DNA of 64,000 nt from Verpa conica (GCA_033030425.1 JAUFSD010000008.1:1054001-1118000), one strand, 5' to 3'; counted from the first letter of the stretch, positions 47,459 to 60,094 are shown. The notes: generated by a model from the sequence alone, not told the origin. Numbers and translations: made by a program.

Positions 47459-50278
47459 GCTGGACGATAACTCAAGTAGGTAGATACAAAACGTATGTTG
47501 GACAGGAAGAGTACTGGACCTGGATTCCCTGGGGGACCAGTTTTATTTATGAAAAAGGTATATTCGGCATAGCCCACCAGCCATTGAGTGCAGCTTGGGT
47601 TAAGGTACAGTTCCCGGTTGAAATAGTGATTCGCTGCGCCCATCTTACATACAGAACCAACAATACCTAGGAAATAAACTTCTTAGGCCATGCTACTGCC
47701 CAGTAGGGATGCTTTCTATTGCATACCAATTTCTTTTTCAAACCACGTCAATTTAATCCCAATCTCCCGGTACCCCCCAAAAAATCTACTGACAGCAGTT
47801 TCCCAAGGATCTAGAAATAGATTTAGCATACCAATATTGTTTTTTATATATACAGTTTTTACTTTCGTAGCGAGTAAACTCCGTTCTTTTAACCTGTTCT
47901 TTACCAATAAACACCCCAGCCCGAGTGCAACCTGCCTTTCTACTTACTAAAAAATTGAGAGGTCTTGATTCAACAAAACCGGTCGCCTAAGACAGCCAGG
48001 CCTGATTATGTTAGGCTAGAACTCCCCCTCCTGTCAAGAAAATAGTTTACCTATGTCAAGAGAGGTTTGTACCTACTTAGTGGAACATGCCACCAACCAC
48101 TCTCAGTTTCTTGGTATAGTCATGATAGAGCCCTGCCCAGGTCAGGTCAGGCGTAAAGAACCAAACCCCGACAAATATTTTTATCGCAAAAATGACTTGT
48201 AATCTTTAGTAAGTACCCGTGGCTTGTACGTGTGCTTAGTGTCTATTCACAATAGGTACTCCCATAGCCAGCTGCACATATAGGTCGATCATCGTACAAC
48301 CCACTAGATATGATTGACCACGCTTGTGATTCTCACCAAAATATAGTCTACCGGGCTAGAAGCAATCGCCAAGTATGTATGACTGGCTACGCACAGTAAT
48401 ATGCCGACAAGTTGCCAGCGAAGACCGCTCCATTCTAGCGCCAATAAATTAAACTTTTATAACTGTACCCAGGTGGGTTGGCTGCACCCTAGTCTCGTGC
48501 CCAGCCCCAATGGTTGCTTTTGCTGCACCCTTAACAAAAAATAGCCTGGGAGAGACCCGCTGAATGATTTCTGATACACTATAGCTTAAGTGAAATAAGC
48601 GTGTAAGCACTAGGCTAAGTTGCTAGGGTCTTGTGTCAGATTGCGTTAGGTCTAGCGCGATTAATCCGGTGTGCCCCCCAGGCACAGCCACAGAAGGAAC
48701 CGGTGAGTGCATGGCTTCTGCTGCATGCGATATTTCTTTAGAAAGAATGATTATAGTAAAAGAAAAGAAAAAAAACTAGCACCCTAGTTGTCTCTATTAC
48801 CCAAAGTTGGTTTGGATCGGGTATTAATAGGCTCATACCAAAGTTACCGTACGTTGTACCTATAATTTTATTGGATGTCTGTAGATCGAGTGATTATAAG
48901 GCCTGAAGGTTTATGGAATAATTTATTCTGGTATGTGATTTTGCTATAAGCAGGTGCTATAAACAGGTGCTTTGATCTTGAAGGCTATAAGCCCGAAAGC
49001 CTCTTGTCCATGAACCCTAAATATAGAAGTTTCCTACCTATTACGTTGATTGTTCTAATTATATATACTATATCGTACAAGAATTTTTTTAGGATCTCTC
49101 TCAATATTTGATCTAAAGAAATATATCTTACTAGCAAGAGTTACTTACGTGTCTGAGTACCTTGTGAATCACCATACGTTTTTAGGTATGTACTATGGCT
49201 GTTTTTCCTTTCATTATCGACTTGTGAGTCATAGTTCAAAGTCTTGTTTCTAGCTAGAGTAACATCACAATTGTCCAAGAAGAATTTACCCCACATGACG
49301 ATAGTGTGGTAGTACAAAAAGCTACCCCAAACCATTCTGATTGTGGTAGTATCAGAGGTGAGTTACCGGTATTCAGACAGCGAGTTTTTTTATTTAAATA
49401 GAGTACTATGTGTACTAGCTAGGCAGCCGTGCATACAGGTCACTTACCAGCCTAAAATTTTATAGCAACCCAATAGGTTTAATTAACCATATATATGTTT
49501 TTCATTGGATTATTATAACTGCTAGAGACAACAACCTAGTTATGAGTAGCTGACCACTGTCTAAAATGCATATATGCAGTATACGTAGGTAGATGGTAGT
49601 TGTCCGAATTTCCTATGGAAGACTACCTTTAATGTGTGAGCTATAGCATGCATGTCTTCCCACTACTTTTACACGATTCAAAGGTCCAGGTAACAGGTAA
49701 CAGTTTTGTGAGCTGGCGTAGTTACCTAGCGCTTGATATTAGACTACTATGAAGGATATTTATTTAGAGGGAATAGGACGAAGGAATCTCGGGTTTCCCG
49801 ATCAATTATTAGGGAGTGTTTTTACCACCAAATATTCCCTACCTTCCCCACCACCACCTTTTAGCCCTATAGTGCGTAGGAATCTGCAAATACGGTTCTG
49901 GATACTGATCATAATAGGACATATGCCAATTACTTTCAAAAGGAAGAACAGCTCTGGTATAGAACCTATAGCCTTTTAAAGGGGCTGTGTGGCCAGGTCC
50001 TCGCCGCAATTCAGCCATCGAGCTATTAAACACTACCCTTCGCCAAGATACTCCCCACCAGGAGTCTTCTTAGTCTATATAAAGTCGTTGCGTCTCCGAC
50101 TTACCTACGCCTAAGCACACAGTCTCTTAACTTGCATTCACAATAGTATTCACAAAGCGATATCAAGGTATGTAGAAACTATTCCTAACACTTCAGAAGT
50201 ACCAAGCCCATAGATCAAACATAACCCACTAAACACATATAGTTACACCCAGAGTGGATCCTGATCCCAATTTTCACA
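47459..50278. other. Intergenic, divergent between the FAS1 protein and the membrane protein
   Basis: 2.8 kb, AT-rich. ORFs at 47690-47950 (+), 49141-49335 (-) and 49749-49979 (+) lack family motifs. A duplicated GCTATAA(G/A)CAGGTGCT motif lies at about 48944-48973. A TATA box for the downstream gene is listed separately. Confidence 0.5.
50076..50083 (+). promoter_or_regulatory. TATA box upstream of the membrane protein gene
   Basis: TATATAAA about 200 nt before the start codon at 50279. The position and perfect consensus fit a core promoter; a long 5' leader would follow. Confidence 0.55.
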
Positions 50279-52505
50279 ATGCCTCCGCCTCCGAGAATGG
50301 ATGTCTCCTCAGACCCACCTCCTTTCACATACATTCTATGGACTCTCTTCACAATGCCCACCAGAGGCGGTGGTGTTATAGGCATAGCAGTACCTGAAAA
50401 GGTGGGGATGTATCTGGTTGCTCTTTACACACTCATAATCACCGGGATATTCGGCTTCTGCTGGCAATTCGTCACATATCTAATCCTCATGTTTTATCCA
50501 ACAGAAGAAAGGCCCCCAGAAAGCCAGAAAATGAGACAAAAGGACGGTACATTGCCAGATAGTACCTTACTTTTAAAGGAAGAAGAAGAGAGACTGCTAG
50601 AAATCCGTCGGAGAAAGGCCAACAGATATATCGCTCTCGTCAGTGTTTGGAATTCAAGCGATCCATGGACAGCTATGTTACTACTGGTAGAACACGCCTT
50701 CATGATGTTCTATACGGTGAAAGACCGGATGACAGGCACACTAGATGTCGTTCTTTTATTTCTTGCTGCGGGAGTCGTAATCTGTAATGGTGCAGCCGGC
50801 ATTCTTATCCCAGCAAACCTTTCAATGGGTAATGTTGCCCCGGCAAATTCCTCAAACGTCTTCGTCTGGCTTGGAAAGCCAGTAGGTGAACAACTCATTC
50901 AACTACAGACGTTAAAGGCATCCGCCGCACAGAGAGCTGTGGGAGCTGTGGAAGCTGGGAAAGAAAGGCTGAGGGAAAAGGTCACCTTGGTAGTGAATGA
51001 GGTCCCCTCGACCGGACTCAACGGTGAAAAAATACAAGTTCAACAACTCGCGTACAAATACAGCGTAACAGGCGTGGATTTTGGCCTACAGCATGCCAGT
51101 GAACTTCTCCATAGTGTTGAAGGTGTTTGTACCCTGGAGTATGGGTGGTTAAGCCAGGCGGACCAAAATTGGGATGTATATAATATTCCTTTTAGGCCAA
51201 ATTATCCAAAACATATCCTGACAACCCGAGACCCAACACTGAATGCAGGAACCACCGCATATATGTTAAATGAATTCCCTGTTCCGGATCCAGCGAAAGG
51301 GATCACCAGATACGCAGTTATCTACGATACGGTTGGTCGTCAGAGCTATTCCACTGGTACGGATCCAATGTACTCTACTACCCCAATCAATTCTACTACC
51401 CTGACAAGTAAGTCGCCTGGTTATGAAGTGAGGCGTGGGAGGCCAGCACTTTCCTGCTCGCAAAGAAATACCTGGACCTATAAAGGAAAATCAACAAACG
51501 AAACAATCAAGCTCGGAGATATTATTTCTGATAAAGACCTTCCAACCGTTTTGGTATATCACATTGTTTCTCGCCTTGATTCACCAAAAATAATTGATCT
51601 TTCAAATTCTTTCGGTACATCAGTTCTCATCTCATCCATGGCTAGTGTTAGTGGGGTATTCGACGCAGCCTCAGCAAATTGGGTTGACGACATGGAGCGT
51701 TTAATTCTCGCATCCTTCGTATCGACTCGGGATATCTTCCGAGATGCAGCCTTGACACCTAATCACTATAGACTCATCAATAGTGGCATAGCAGATCCGG
51801 CTACCGGAAGTCTAGAACCAGGTTTAGGCGATTTTGTTATGAGTAGCGGGGAAGTCACAACACTATCACTCGCCGTCCTCATCAGCATTCCATGCCTCTG
51901 GCTCTTGGTTTGGGTTTTTATATCGGCCTTCAGGTGTGCCAGGCATACCCATAGAAACAGCGGGAAGGCCTCCCGCTTCAGTCTCCGAGCAGTTGGCCTT
52001 CAGGCTGTGCAGATGTATCGGTTGATGGACGAGGAGGTATGCGGCTACCGGGACGATTGGTCTGGGAGAAAAGGACATATTCCGTATATTCTTAGCGCAA
52101 GGGCGCCTCCAGAAATGGACTCATTGGTACCAGGAATGTTTGAAAGGCCCCAAATAGACCCTATGGGTAGGGATCCTCCAGTTTTCCGGCCAAATCTATT
52201 CGCCGCCCCGAAGGTCTTAAAAGGTCAGGACAATAGATACCACCTCAAATTCACGGGGCCGTTAAATTACGAGGCCAAAAAGGATGAATCACAAATTACA
52301 TGGACGTGGCAAGAGGGAAAGCCTGAGTCAGTTGCTAATGGACCTAAATGTGAAAGTATGACTGATGAGCCTATGGCGGAACCTACTGCTGGAGAAGGAC
52401 AATACTGTGAGTTTTTAGAAATCTTTAAGATGCAATATTCTTTGCTAACATGTTACTGAAGTCATGAATAAGGTGGGAAGTGTTGGAGTAGAAAGCAGCG
52501 TATGA
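50279..52505 (+). CDS. Multi-pass membrane protein of unknown function
   Basis: Not recognised. Exons 50279-52406 and 52462-52505 give 723 residues; the second exon is supported by a GTGAGT donor, a CTAAC branch point and an in-phase short tail ending in ESSV. Hydrophobic segments lie at about residues 40-72 (long, probably one or two passes), 128-146 and 150-174, with one more near 528-552. Between residues 200 and 520 there is a large, mostly polar region with many Asn-X-Ser/Thr sites and two cysteines, probably extracytosolic. The C-terminal part after the last segment is cytosolic-like, with HIPYILSARAPPEMDSLVPG and Pro-rich motifs. The long open frame and TATA box argue that the gene is real. 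Proteins of this architecture occur as hypothetical proteins in filamentous ascomycetes; I assign no function. Confidence 0.85.
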
Positions 52506-53082
52506 TTACAAGAATATGGAATGGTCACCTACTTGAGTATTGGGATTTGGGATTTGGGATTTGGGGCTCTGGAGTTAGGTTTGTTTAGGGTTTTCTCTTG
52601 TCGATATGGATTGGTATAGATTGAGTTTAGATTGATATCGGTATCTATCAGTGTTTATTTTTCCTTTTTAACTTATTCTATCCTATTAAGCAAAACCTCT
52701 AGTTTACTGCAGATAATAAAGGTATTCAGCTACGTATGACTGAAGGACGCATATTTACCACTGATTTTTCTTATTGAGTACCTACATCCATGAATCAAAC
52801 TTGGGAGCTATAGTCCCTAGTGAAATACACTCTACCTAGACCTCAGCGAAAAGAGAAAGAGAAACACAAGACGACTGGTAAAATACCTCATTATACAACT
52901 TCGCTTTTATGTAAAAAAAGAAACCCAGATTAGGCATGGCCCTCCAAAACTACCAGCTGTATTAAGAGCAATATAAATATATAGTGTACTAAAAACGGGG
53001 ATTGAAAAAAATAACATATATAAAGTAAACCCAAATTCGTGCGTAATTCCTCCTAGATTTTGTCTTACCCTCCACTGGATTC
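52506..53082. other. Intergenic, convergent 3' sides
   Basis: Contains a short tandem of TGGGATT (nearly four units, 52541-52566). The rest is AT-rich spacer. The ORF at 52907-53095 (-) overlaps the MYST gene end in another frame and is not called. Confidence 0.5.
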
Positions 53083-54312
53083 CTAAGTATACCAATACCC
53101 TCCAATCTCAGGTACAAAAGTGTATTTAGCGGGGGTGACTCCTTCCTTCTTGGTAAAAGCCTCGACCCGACTAATTGATATAACTATTTGACCGTCTGAA
53201 GCCTTCTTCACAACTGCTTCCATTTTTCCAAGGACCTCGAGTATGTCATCCGTAGTAATCATGGTTATTCGAGAAATTTCGGCAACTGAAATTTCCTTTT
53301 GGGCAGACCTTGCTGGATCAGGGTTGAGGAGAACCCCTGATATTATTCGGCTCCAGTACCTATTATATGTCAATTTTCCGAGATATGACATGGCTATGTA
53401 AGTGGGTATATGTTAGTTCGAATCTAGTTTGCTAAGAGCTATGACAGAAGCAACAAAAACACTAATGAAATTAGGTGAGAGAGGAGAAGAAAACCCACGT
53501 TTCTCCGGAGACCCCGGCTTCTCTTCTAATTTTGAGAGACGATACGAATACTCAATCATCTTCGTTCCAAGGCCAAATCTCATAAAGGGTTTGAAAACGA
53601 GAATACAAGCGAGGTTGAAATCATCCCACGACATTTTCTCCTTGGAAAAGAATCCTACCACGCGGCGAACAGGTTCTTTCCCAACTATTCCTAAGTCGAT
53701 AGTTTTAACAACTGTGTAAAATACGAATCCCTTGAGGTCGAAATATATAGATTTATCGTGCATGAAGAGCTTAGCGAATAGACACATATTTGAGCAGAAG
53801 AGCTGTTTTTACAAACAATTGTTGCACATTTGTTAGTAAGAACACTCAATTATACTAGAAGAAGAATCTCTTACACCATCAGTTTCAGCATCTACTTTGT
53901 AGATAGAATGCTCTTTATCTATGTTTTCTTCGGGAGTGCCTGGTAGCGAGGCGCCATGCCCAATCTCACAAAATTTCTAAAAAAACCCACGAAAACCCAT
54001 CAGCTACCACCCCAACTAAGGGAAAAAAGATGATAAAAAAAAGAGATGTATACCAACCCTGTGACCGAGATATTTCGAAATATCTGTTGTGTACTTGAAG
54101 CAATATTCGCAAACGAACAACATCTCTAGTTTCTCGCCTACGAGGTCTACTGGATATGGCGATTTGTATAGTGGGACCATCATCTGATCCCCCAAGATAA
54201 CTTTTGCAATATTAGGCTTATCATCGTCTCTCTCTTTCAGCTTCTTGCTAGTCTCTTTCTCAGGCTTCGCAGGGGTCAGAGCGGAAGTTTGCTGCTTGCG
54301 CGAAGGGGGCAT
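53083..54312 (-). CDS. SAS2: MYST histone acetyltransferase, Sas2-like
   Basis: Histone H4/H3 acetyltransferase of the MYST family. Minus-strand exons: 54312-54058, 53976-53875, 53802-53499 and 53393-53083, giving 323 residues, short like Sas2. There is no chromodomain. The C2HC finger is C68-x2-C71, H84-x3-C88 (LFVCEYCFKYT, GHRKFC). The catalytic core has LFCSNMCLFAKLFMHDKSIYF with the autoacetylation-type lysine, NLACILVF with the conserved cysteine, and MIEYSYRLSKLE with the catalytic-type glutamate; GSPEKPMSYLGKLTYNRYW is restored across the third intron. The acetyl-CoA loop is unusual: KPFMRFGLG, where most family members have an aromatic-Gln-Arg pair before Gly-x-Gly. Assignment to Sas2 rather than Esa1 or Sas3 rests on length and on the LFVCEYCFKYT and CLCLF similarity and is moderately sure. 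Confidence 0.88.
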
Positions 54313-54751
54313 TCTAATTGGCGTCGGGAAAGGTATGTGGGAGTATTATCGAGGATAAAACATGAAAGCGGAATTAGCCTCCTTAAATACTGCGAGAAGT
54401 AGGGAGCTTAGTCTAGCGCGTAGCGCCATTATAATTGCTGTTGACTTTGAGGTGACGTTGGAACGTACGGAAAATCGTTAATCCGTGAGGCTCATGCTCT
54501 AGTTGCCGAAAGGCTTGGTGTTTCACGTCACGTACATAGCAGCTTTACAAGGAAAAATACATGTAATGTTTTAGGTGATATTATAGGTAAGATTAAAGGC
54601 TCTAAGCACCCTTGATTTAAACCCAAGTCCCACGCCTAATAGAACTCAACACACAAAAAGCAAGGGAATCCGATTCAGATCTTATCAATACGCAAAGCCA
54701 GATATGACCTTCTACTAGTAGTTAACCAATAATCTACCTTCCACTTGACTG
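54313..54751. other. Intergenic between MYST start and GAA1 stop
   Basis: 439 bp separating two genes on the same strand. It includes a CACGTCACGTAC stretch near 54524 that could be an E-box/CRE-like site. No ORF seen. Confidence 0.4.
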
Positions 54752-56776
54752 TTACTCTACATCCAAATTCCAGCTTGCAGCTGCCAATACTCCCACCGTA
54801 ACCCAAGCCGGCCACCAAACACACCAGACCACAACTTGCGTCCACATCCCCCACACATGCCATCCAAAGGCTGCTTCTTTCAAAATACCACGAAGTGGTT
54901 CGCCCCAGTAGTGTGCTACACCGACTAGTGCTACTGTTGGAGTCAACACTTGTAGTATGATCATAGAAATTACACCAGCGGTCCACCTCTTCTCAGGGAA
55001 TGGGCGGATGAAGGTGAACGGAACTGCGAATAACCCGACGAGAAAGGAGAGGGAGAAATTAAGGGTTGCGAGAGCTGAGAGAAACATTCCGAGGGTGAGG
55101 AGGGAGAAGCATTTGATCAACTTGAAGTGGACGGGGGTTGTGTTGAAGGATACGGTGAAGAGAGTGGAGAGGATTAGAGGGAGGAAGACGTTGAAGATAC
55201 TGAATGCGTAGAATACAAGGGTAAAGTACTGTGTGGGGGCTATGTTAGCTGAATGAATGTATATTAAGTCAAAACAAGACTAACCTTTTCATCTAAATTA
55301 TTGAAGATATAGAGGGGTATGAAGCCCAAGGAATGTATAATAATCACAAAGGCCAGTGGTAGGAGCATTGGCCGCTCTTCACTAATCTGTGAAACCGGAA
55401 GCGACGTCTCCGGTTCCCCTAAAGGGCTCTCTTTCTCACTTATATCCTTTCCAGGTATTACCAGTGGCTTAGCAAGTGATTTTCTCTTTCCACTTTCAAC
55501 CCATAGCCCAATTGCTGCGAACGTAAAATTAACAGCAATCAACATAGCACTAGGCAGGTACGTCCCAATACTAACAAATACACGAGAAGCCATCAATAAG
55601 TAAAAGAAAAAGCTCTGGTGAAAATGTTCAAGCAGATTATTTAAACTCCTAAAAAGACTCTCTACTGTTCTCCCTAATGTAACTTCATCGTGGCGGCCTT
55701 CGCCGTACGCTTGAAGTGTTATAGCATCGATATGGTACGGGATGAAAGAGCTATGGGGACCAGATGCATGCCCAAGCCCTTGATTCACCATTCCACGTAG
55801 CATAGTCCGTAGGCGGTCTTGGTACTTGTCGTTGTGGTTCCACATCTCTTGAAGAGTCGTGCGGACTCCCATTTGGCCGGATGCGATCCTCACCGCAGTA
55901 TTGATGAGATCTAGGTTGGGAAGCTGACCATTGATGCCATCGTATACGATGTGGAGTGATTCGAAGGAACGCGTGGAAGGATAGTCAACCACTACAACTC
56001 CTTGGATTGCGCCTGACTTGAGCGGTAGTGATGCAACAGATGGAGGATCGTGGAGATCGTGGTACGCATCAACCCAAGCTTGTGGACCTGCTCGAGAGTC
56101 TGAGGTGATTAAGAAAATGATGTCTTTTGACCAAAGCGACCACCCTATAGCCACGTCAATATAGCTCGTTAACCCATTTTTTCAGACTGAGATCTATACT
56201 TTTCAGATACCGGGCCAAAGTCAAGACCAAAGCAACACCACTCTCATTCAATTGCCCCTCCATGTTCGTCCACCCTGCGCACAACACCAGCGCCTCGGTA
56301 GCATCACCCCTAGGTGCCTGAAGAACTGCATACACATTCTCCCCATGATACTCTTCCCCAGCAGCAGTATAGCTATACCGTTGTCTCCCAACCTTCAATC
56401 CTGACGCCTCAAAAATTCCCCCAATTTTCTCCGCCATTTCCCCACTTGCTGAAGAATTCGCGCCTAGCGCCGAGACTTCATTCCGGTACGCCCTAAACAC
56501 GTTCTGTTCACTCCCACCGAAATATGTATGCACCTGGCCCGGTAGCAGTGCATTTTCGGAGATATACGTTTTGCGCGAGTAGTCTTCAAGTGGTAGTAAG
56601 AGAAGCCAAGCAACCCCGACTATAATGCAGAATAATGAAAGGACGGGAAGTAGCTTGAGGATTCGAGTACTCCGAAGAGAACCTGCGTTTAAGCTTTTGT
56701 TACCCGGCCGGTGTGCTAGGTGTTTTTCTGGAGAGGGGGTGAGGTTGGTGGGCTTACTGCTGAAGGAGGCGGCCAT
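54752..56776 (-). CDS. GAA1: GPI transamidase subunit Gaa1
   Basis: ER membrane subunit of the GPI transamidase complex that attaches GPI anchors to proteins. Minus-strand exons: 56776-56200, 56144-55285 and 55228-54752, giving 637 residues (yeast 614). One N-terminal membrane segment (residues about 40-64) precedes a lumenal metallopeptidase-like domain with YFGGSEQNVFRAYRNEV, LVLCAGWTNMEG and RWSLWSKDIIFLITSDSRAG. ALTLQAYG-type, LNNLLEHFHQSFFFYLL and several C-terminal membrane segments follow. The first intron joins ARYLK to RWSLWSKD in phase. The C terminus is highly hydrophobic and Trp-rich. Identification is secure. Confidence 0.95.
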
Positions 56777-57044
56777 CGTGGGGGCAACTCTCCTATATTG
56801 TGGTTTGTTTGTGTATGGTTCGGATTATATCTTCTTTATATTTCAATTAGAGGTTCGTACGTGAGGTCATGAGCTTATAAGCATGTTCTCTGAAGGTAGG
56901 AATTCGGCGTAGTTGCAGGTTGAACGTGGGTTGAAAATTGCTTGGGCGCGGATTGAGTACCAGGCATGTGTTTTAGGGGTCGCCAGTTCAACGTGGTCCC
57001 CCAACGACCATCCCTGAATCACTCGCTTGGCATCAAACCTCAGA
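56777..57044. other. Upstream region of GAA1
   Basis: Short upstream flank with no assignable element and no ORF. The TIR element follows. Confidence 0.4.
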
Positions 57045-57278
57045 TACCATATTAACTGGCCAAATCCGCCTTTGCGCTAAGAGGTTAAAACAAAGTGTGG
57101 CTGGAAGATCCTACTGAGAACAGTTTGGCAGCAGTGGTTTTGCCACTTGCTACACCAAAGAAGATATCTCCTCGCTTTTTTTTGCTTAATTAAGTATAGA
57201 AGTTACCTTTATAAGTTGGTCACTTTGCCACTTCTTATTTCAACAGCGCAAAGGCGGATTTGACCAGTTAATGCGGTA
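57045..57278. mobile_element. MITE-like element C, 34-bp terminal inverted repeats, TA ends
   Basis: A 234 bp element. Left arm 57045-57078 and right arm 57245-57278 are inverted over 34 bases with three mismatches; both ends lie on TA. The terminal 15 bases (TACCATATTAACTGG) differ from element A at only two positions, suggesting mobilisation by one transposase type. The interior has a second pair of related short segments but no ORF. Confidence 0.82.
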
Positions 57279-58593
57279 CTAGACAAAAAAATATGTCCTT
57301 TGCACAAAGCAAGCTGCGTTAAATTAAAAATGTGTCAATTGAGCCTAGATGATGTTTTCGAGCATACCTGAGAGCCTGAGCTCTAGTATATATAGTACTA
57401 GTACGCACGTACGATACATTGGAGTAGAGACCCAGTAGTAAATGGGAGGTAAATAGCAGAAGTACTTTATGTAGGGCCAAATGGTCCTAGCTAGAGAAGT
57501 ATATGATCCTCATGGGTCGATAAGATAGATTAGACATGTAATATTGGGCTATACATGTCTCCTACAATCTTTGGACCGATGGAAAACTACTATTTGTCGA
57601 GTAAAATAAAATCTGCATTTAGCTAGTAAGTATTAAGATTCACTTCAATACTTTTTTGGAAGGTTAACCTTAATAAGTTTTACTCCTATTAAAGAATACA
57701 TATGTATGTATGTACCTCACCCCCACATCACAAGATATCATTGGTACAAAGAGTATTAATGAAGGGAAAGCGTTCAAAATACCATGTCTCTTATATGTTT
57801 GTGTGCTGTATACCACATTATCCATGCTGAGTCTGTGCCTACCCCAGAAACTCTGTTTAAGATAACAGTCACAACAGAGTAGCTAGGTACTGTCACCCTT
57901 TAGCCCTTTGGATTGTCAGCTACAGATTTACACACTGGGTCGATAAAAACATGGGGAGAACTTGAAAGGAATAGTCTGGGTTTCTCTAAAATACCAGTAC
58001 AAAGCTAATCAAAATATAGTGAGCGCTTTTCAAAGAATAGTAAATTTGTGATTGTGGTGGATGGGTGGGGTGGTACCAACACTGGTAAGTTAGGCACAGA
58101 TAGTGCATATATATATGGGGAAGATGGTATACGGCATATAAACTCATTAAAACATGGTATACTGAATGTTTACCCTTTAACAAATTAGGTCTATAGTGTA
58201 TAGTCAAATATTCACAACCGTAGTACATAACACTAAGCAGGCATGCTGAGACTACAAAGGGACATAAATATAAATCGGATTCTACCTGGGAAAACGCTTC
58301 AAGGCCTCTAGACTCTCAACCTTATAAGATACGTAAGACGATCTCAAATAATGTAGTCAAAAAGAAAATTTATGGCCCTAAGATAAAACAAAAACAAAAA
58401 CTAATACAAGCCCTTAACCCCAGAAGCCCTAGCCAGAGTAATATGTTAAATATGAATAAATATGGGAAAATAAGTAGGCGAAGAAGATAAGCAACTAAAA
58501 AAATCCCCTAAGATATATGAGATTTTAGGAACATACAATAATAACCCCAATAAGAGATCTAGGAATGGATAAATAGGAGGATACAAACCCTAC
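57279..58593. other. Intergenic, 3' of the UCH gene
   Basis: AT-rich 1.3 kb with no supported gene. The ORF at 57986-58228 (-) is Tyr/His-rich and has no recognised motif. Confidence 0.5.
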
Positions 58594-60094
58594 TTATCTC
58601 TTACTCTTGGTAGGTTTCCGCGTGCGAGCTCCAACACGTTTCTTTGCCAGGGTAGCTCTCTTCTTTGCAGCCTTGGCAGCCCAGTTTGGATCGTAGATGA
58701 TCCTTGCCTTCTTATCCCTCGCCAATATCCTTGACATTTCACGTATGAAGGGCTCGTAATCATGACGTGTCCTCTCAACAACAATAGCCTCTTCAGCAAC
58801 TTCTCTCTCCGTGTCAAATATCTTGCGTTTAATATCCGCCTGCTCAATACAGAGCTTGTTACGGTAGTCCATGAGAGCCTCAGTGCTGCTGAGGGACTTG
58901 ATCTTGACAATTTTTTCGGAATCCTCGACAACTGAGTCGGTTGGAGTTACAGTATAGACACCATCATATGAATCTTCGGTAACAAAGTTACGCCATTCGG
59001 GATTAACGACTTGAAGCGCAGCTTCAACGGCGCCGATAAGTTTTGCATTTGTAGAAAGTTCTGTACGGTAGATAGGAAGGCGCTCGGGGATAAGAGCGAG
59101 GCAGGAGAAACGCATAAGACTTTCAGGATAGAGAGCAATACGTTCATGAAGCCTAGGGCCAATAGATGCGAGCCAGTCTTCATGGGCGCAGCTTTCTGGG
59201 AGACAAAGTTAACCCTGAAAGGTGGTTTCTAGTTTAAGGAATGGCTTACTGAATTTGACTGGCTGTCTCTTGAGACCATCAAGCTCCCAGATAGCACCAT
59301 CAAAGTGGACATAGGCAATATAGTGATACGCCATATCCTCTTCAGCAATGTCCTCCTCCTCCTCCTTGGCTTTTTTACCCTTCTTCTTTGATTCGACCTT
59401 AGGCTTCCGCCTCGGATTTTTGTAAGCGTCAACTTGGCCCAAGTCCCAATCATCCATCTCAGTCTTACGACCAAACGAATTATGAGCGCTCTTGAGAAAT
59501 TCGAAACTAGCCACGGCGAGCCCTTTGTGGGGCGGGGTGAGAACCTTGCTATATTCTTTAAAACTAACAAGCTCACTTGAGAGTTCGACTTCAGCAGAGT
59601 TCATGATAATATTCATGATTGCGTATGTTCCACATGCATTATCCTCAACCTGATTGGCGAACCAAAGCCCGTCAGGACAGACAACTTCCTGTTCTGATGG
59701 ATCATACTTTGTGTTAAATACCATGCAGAAAATAATTCCATGGGCAGGGCTACTATAATGTAAGCATAATACTTACTAGATGAGTTGTGGTTGGGACTGT
59801 GACTTACCTCACGGCAGCGAAACCTTCCTCATCAATACAGTAGACTTCTTGAACCTGAGTATTGCGAGCACCAATGTCACGCAATAGCTGATTCCAAATA
59901 ACCTACCAAGTACATTAGTTTAGTGGCCAGAAAGATGAATAATTTGGTTGTAATAAATGTAAATATCTAACCGGTTCAGACTCTATAGTGCACCAATTAG
60001 GCCATGTACGCTTAAAGGTGTGTAGTTCATCGACTGCAGGTGCGAAGGCCGATTGCATGCGCTGCCTCTTTGAAGAGGACCCGTGCCCAGACAT
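58594..60094 (-). CDS. Ubiquitin C-terminal hydrolase, UCHL5/Uch37 type
   Basis: Peptidase C12 deubiquitinase. Minus-strand exons: 60094-59972, 59902-59808, 59752-59250 and 59195-58594, giving 440 residues. The catalytic domain has WCTIESEPVIWNQLLRDIG, the oxyanion Gln107 and nucleophile Cys113 in NQVEDNACGTYA, His216 in YHYIAYVHFDG and Asp231 in WELDGLKRQPV. A charged Lys/Glu insert (about residues 180-210) sits just before the histidine. The C-terminal half, with coiled helices and RTRHDYEPFIREMSRIL, resembles the UCHL5 domain that docks on proteasomal Rpn13 or INO80. The last 30 residues are strongly basic (TRKPTKSKR end), suggesting nuclear location. Family assignment is secure; the UCHL5 rather than BAP1-like label rests on the C terminus. 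Confidence 0.92.

Noticed and set aside
49141..49335. Possible minus-strand exon with a GTAAGT donor
   Set aside because: The 64-codon peptide matches no motif I know, and no partner exons could be joined.
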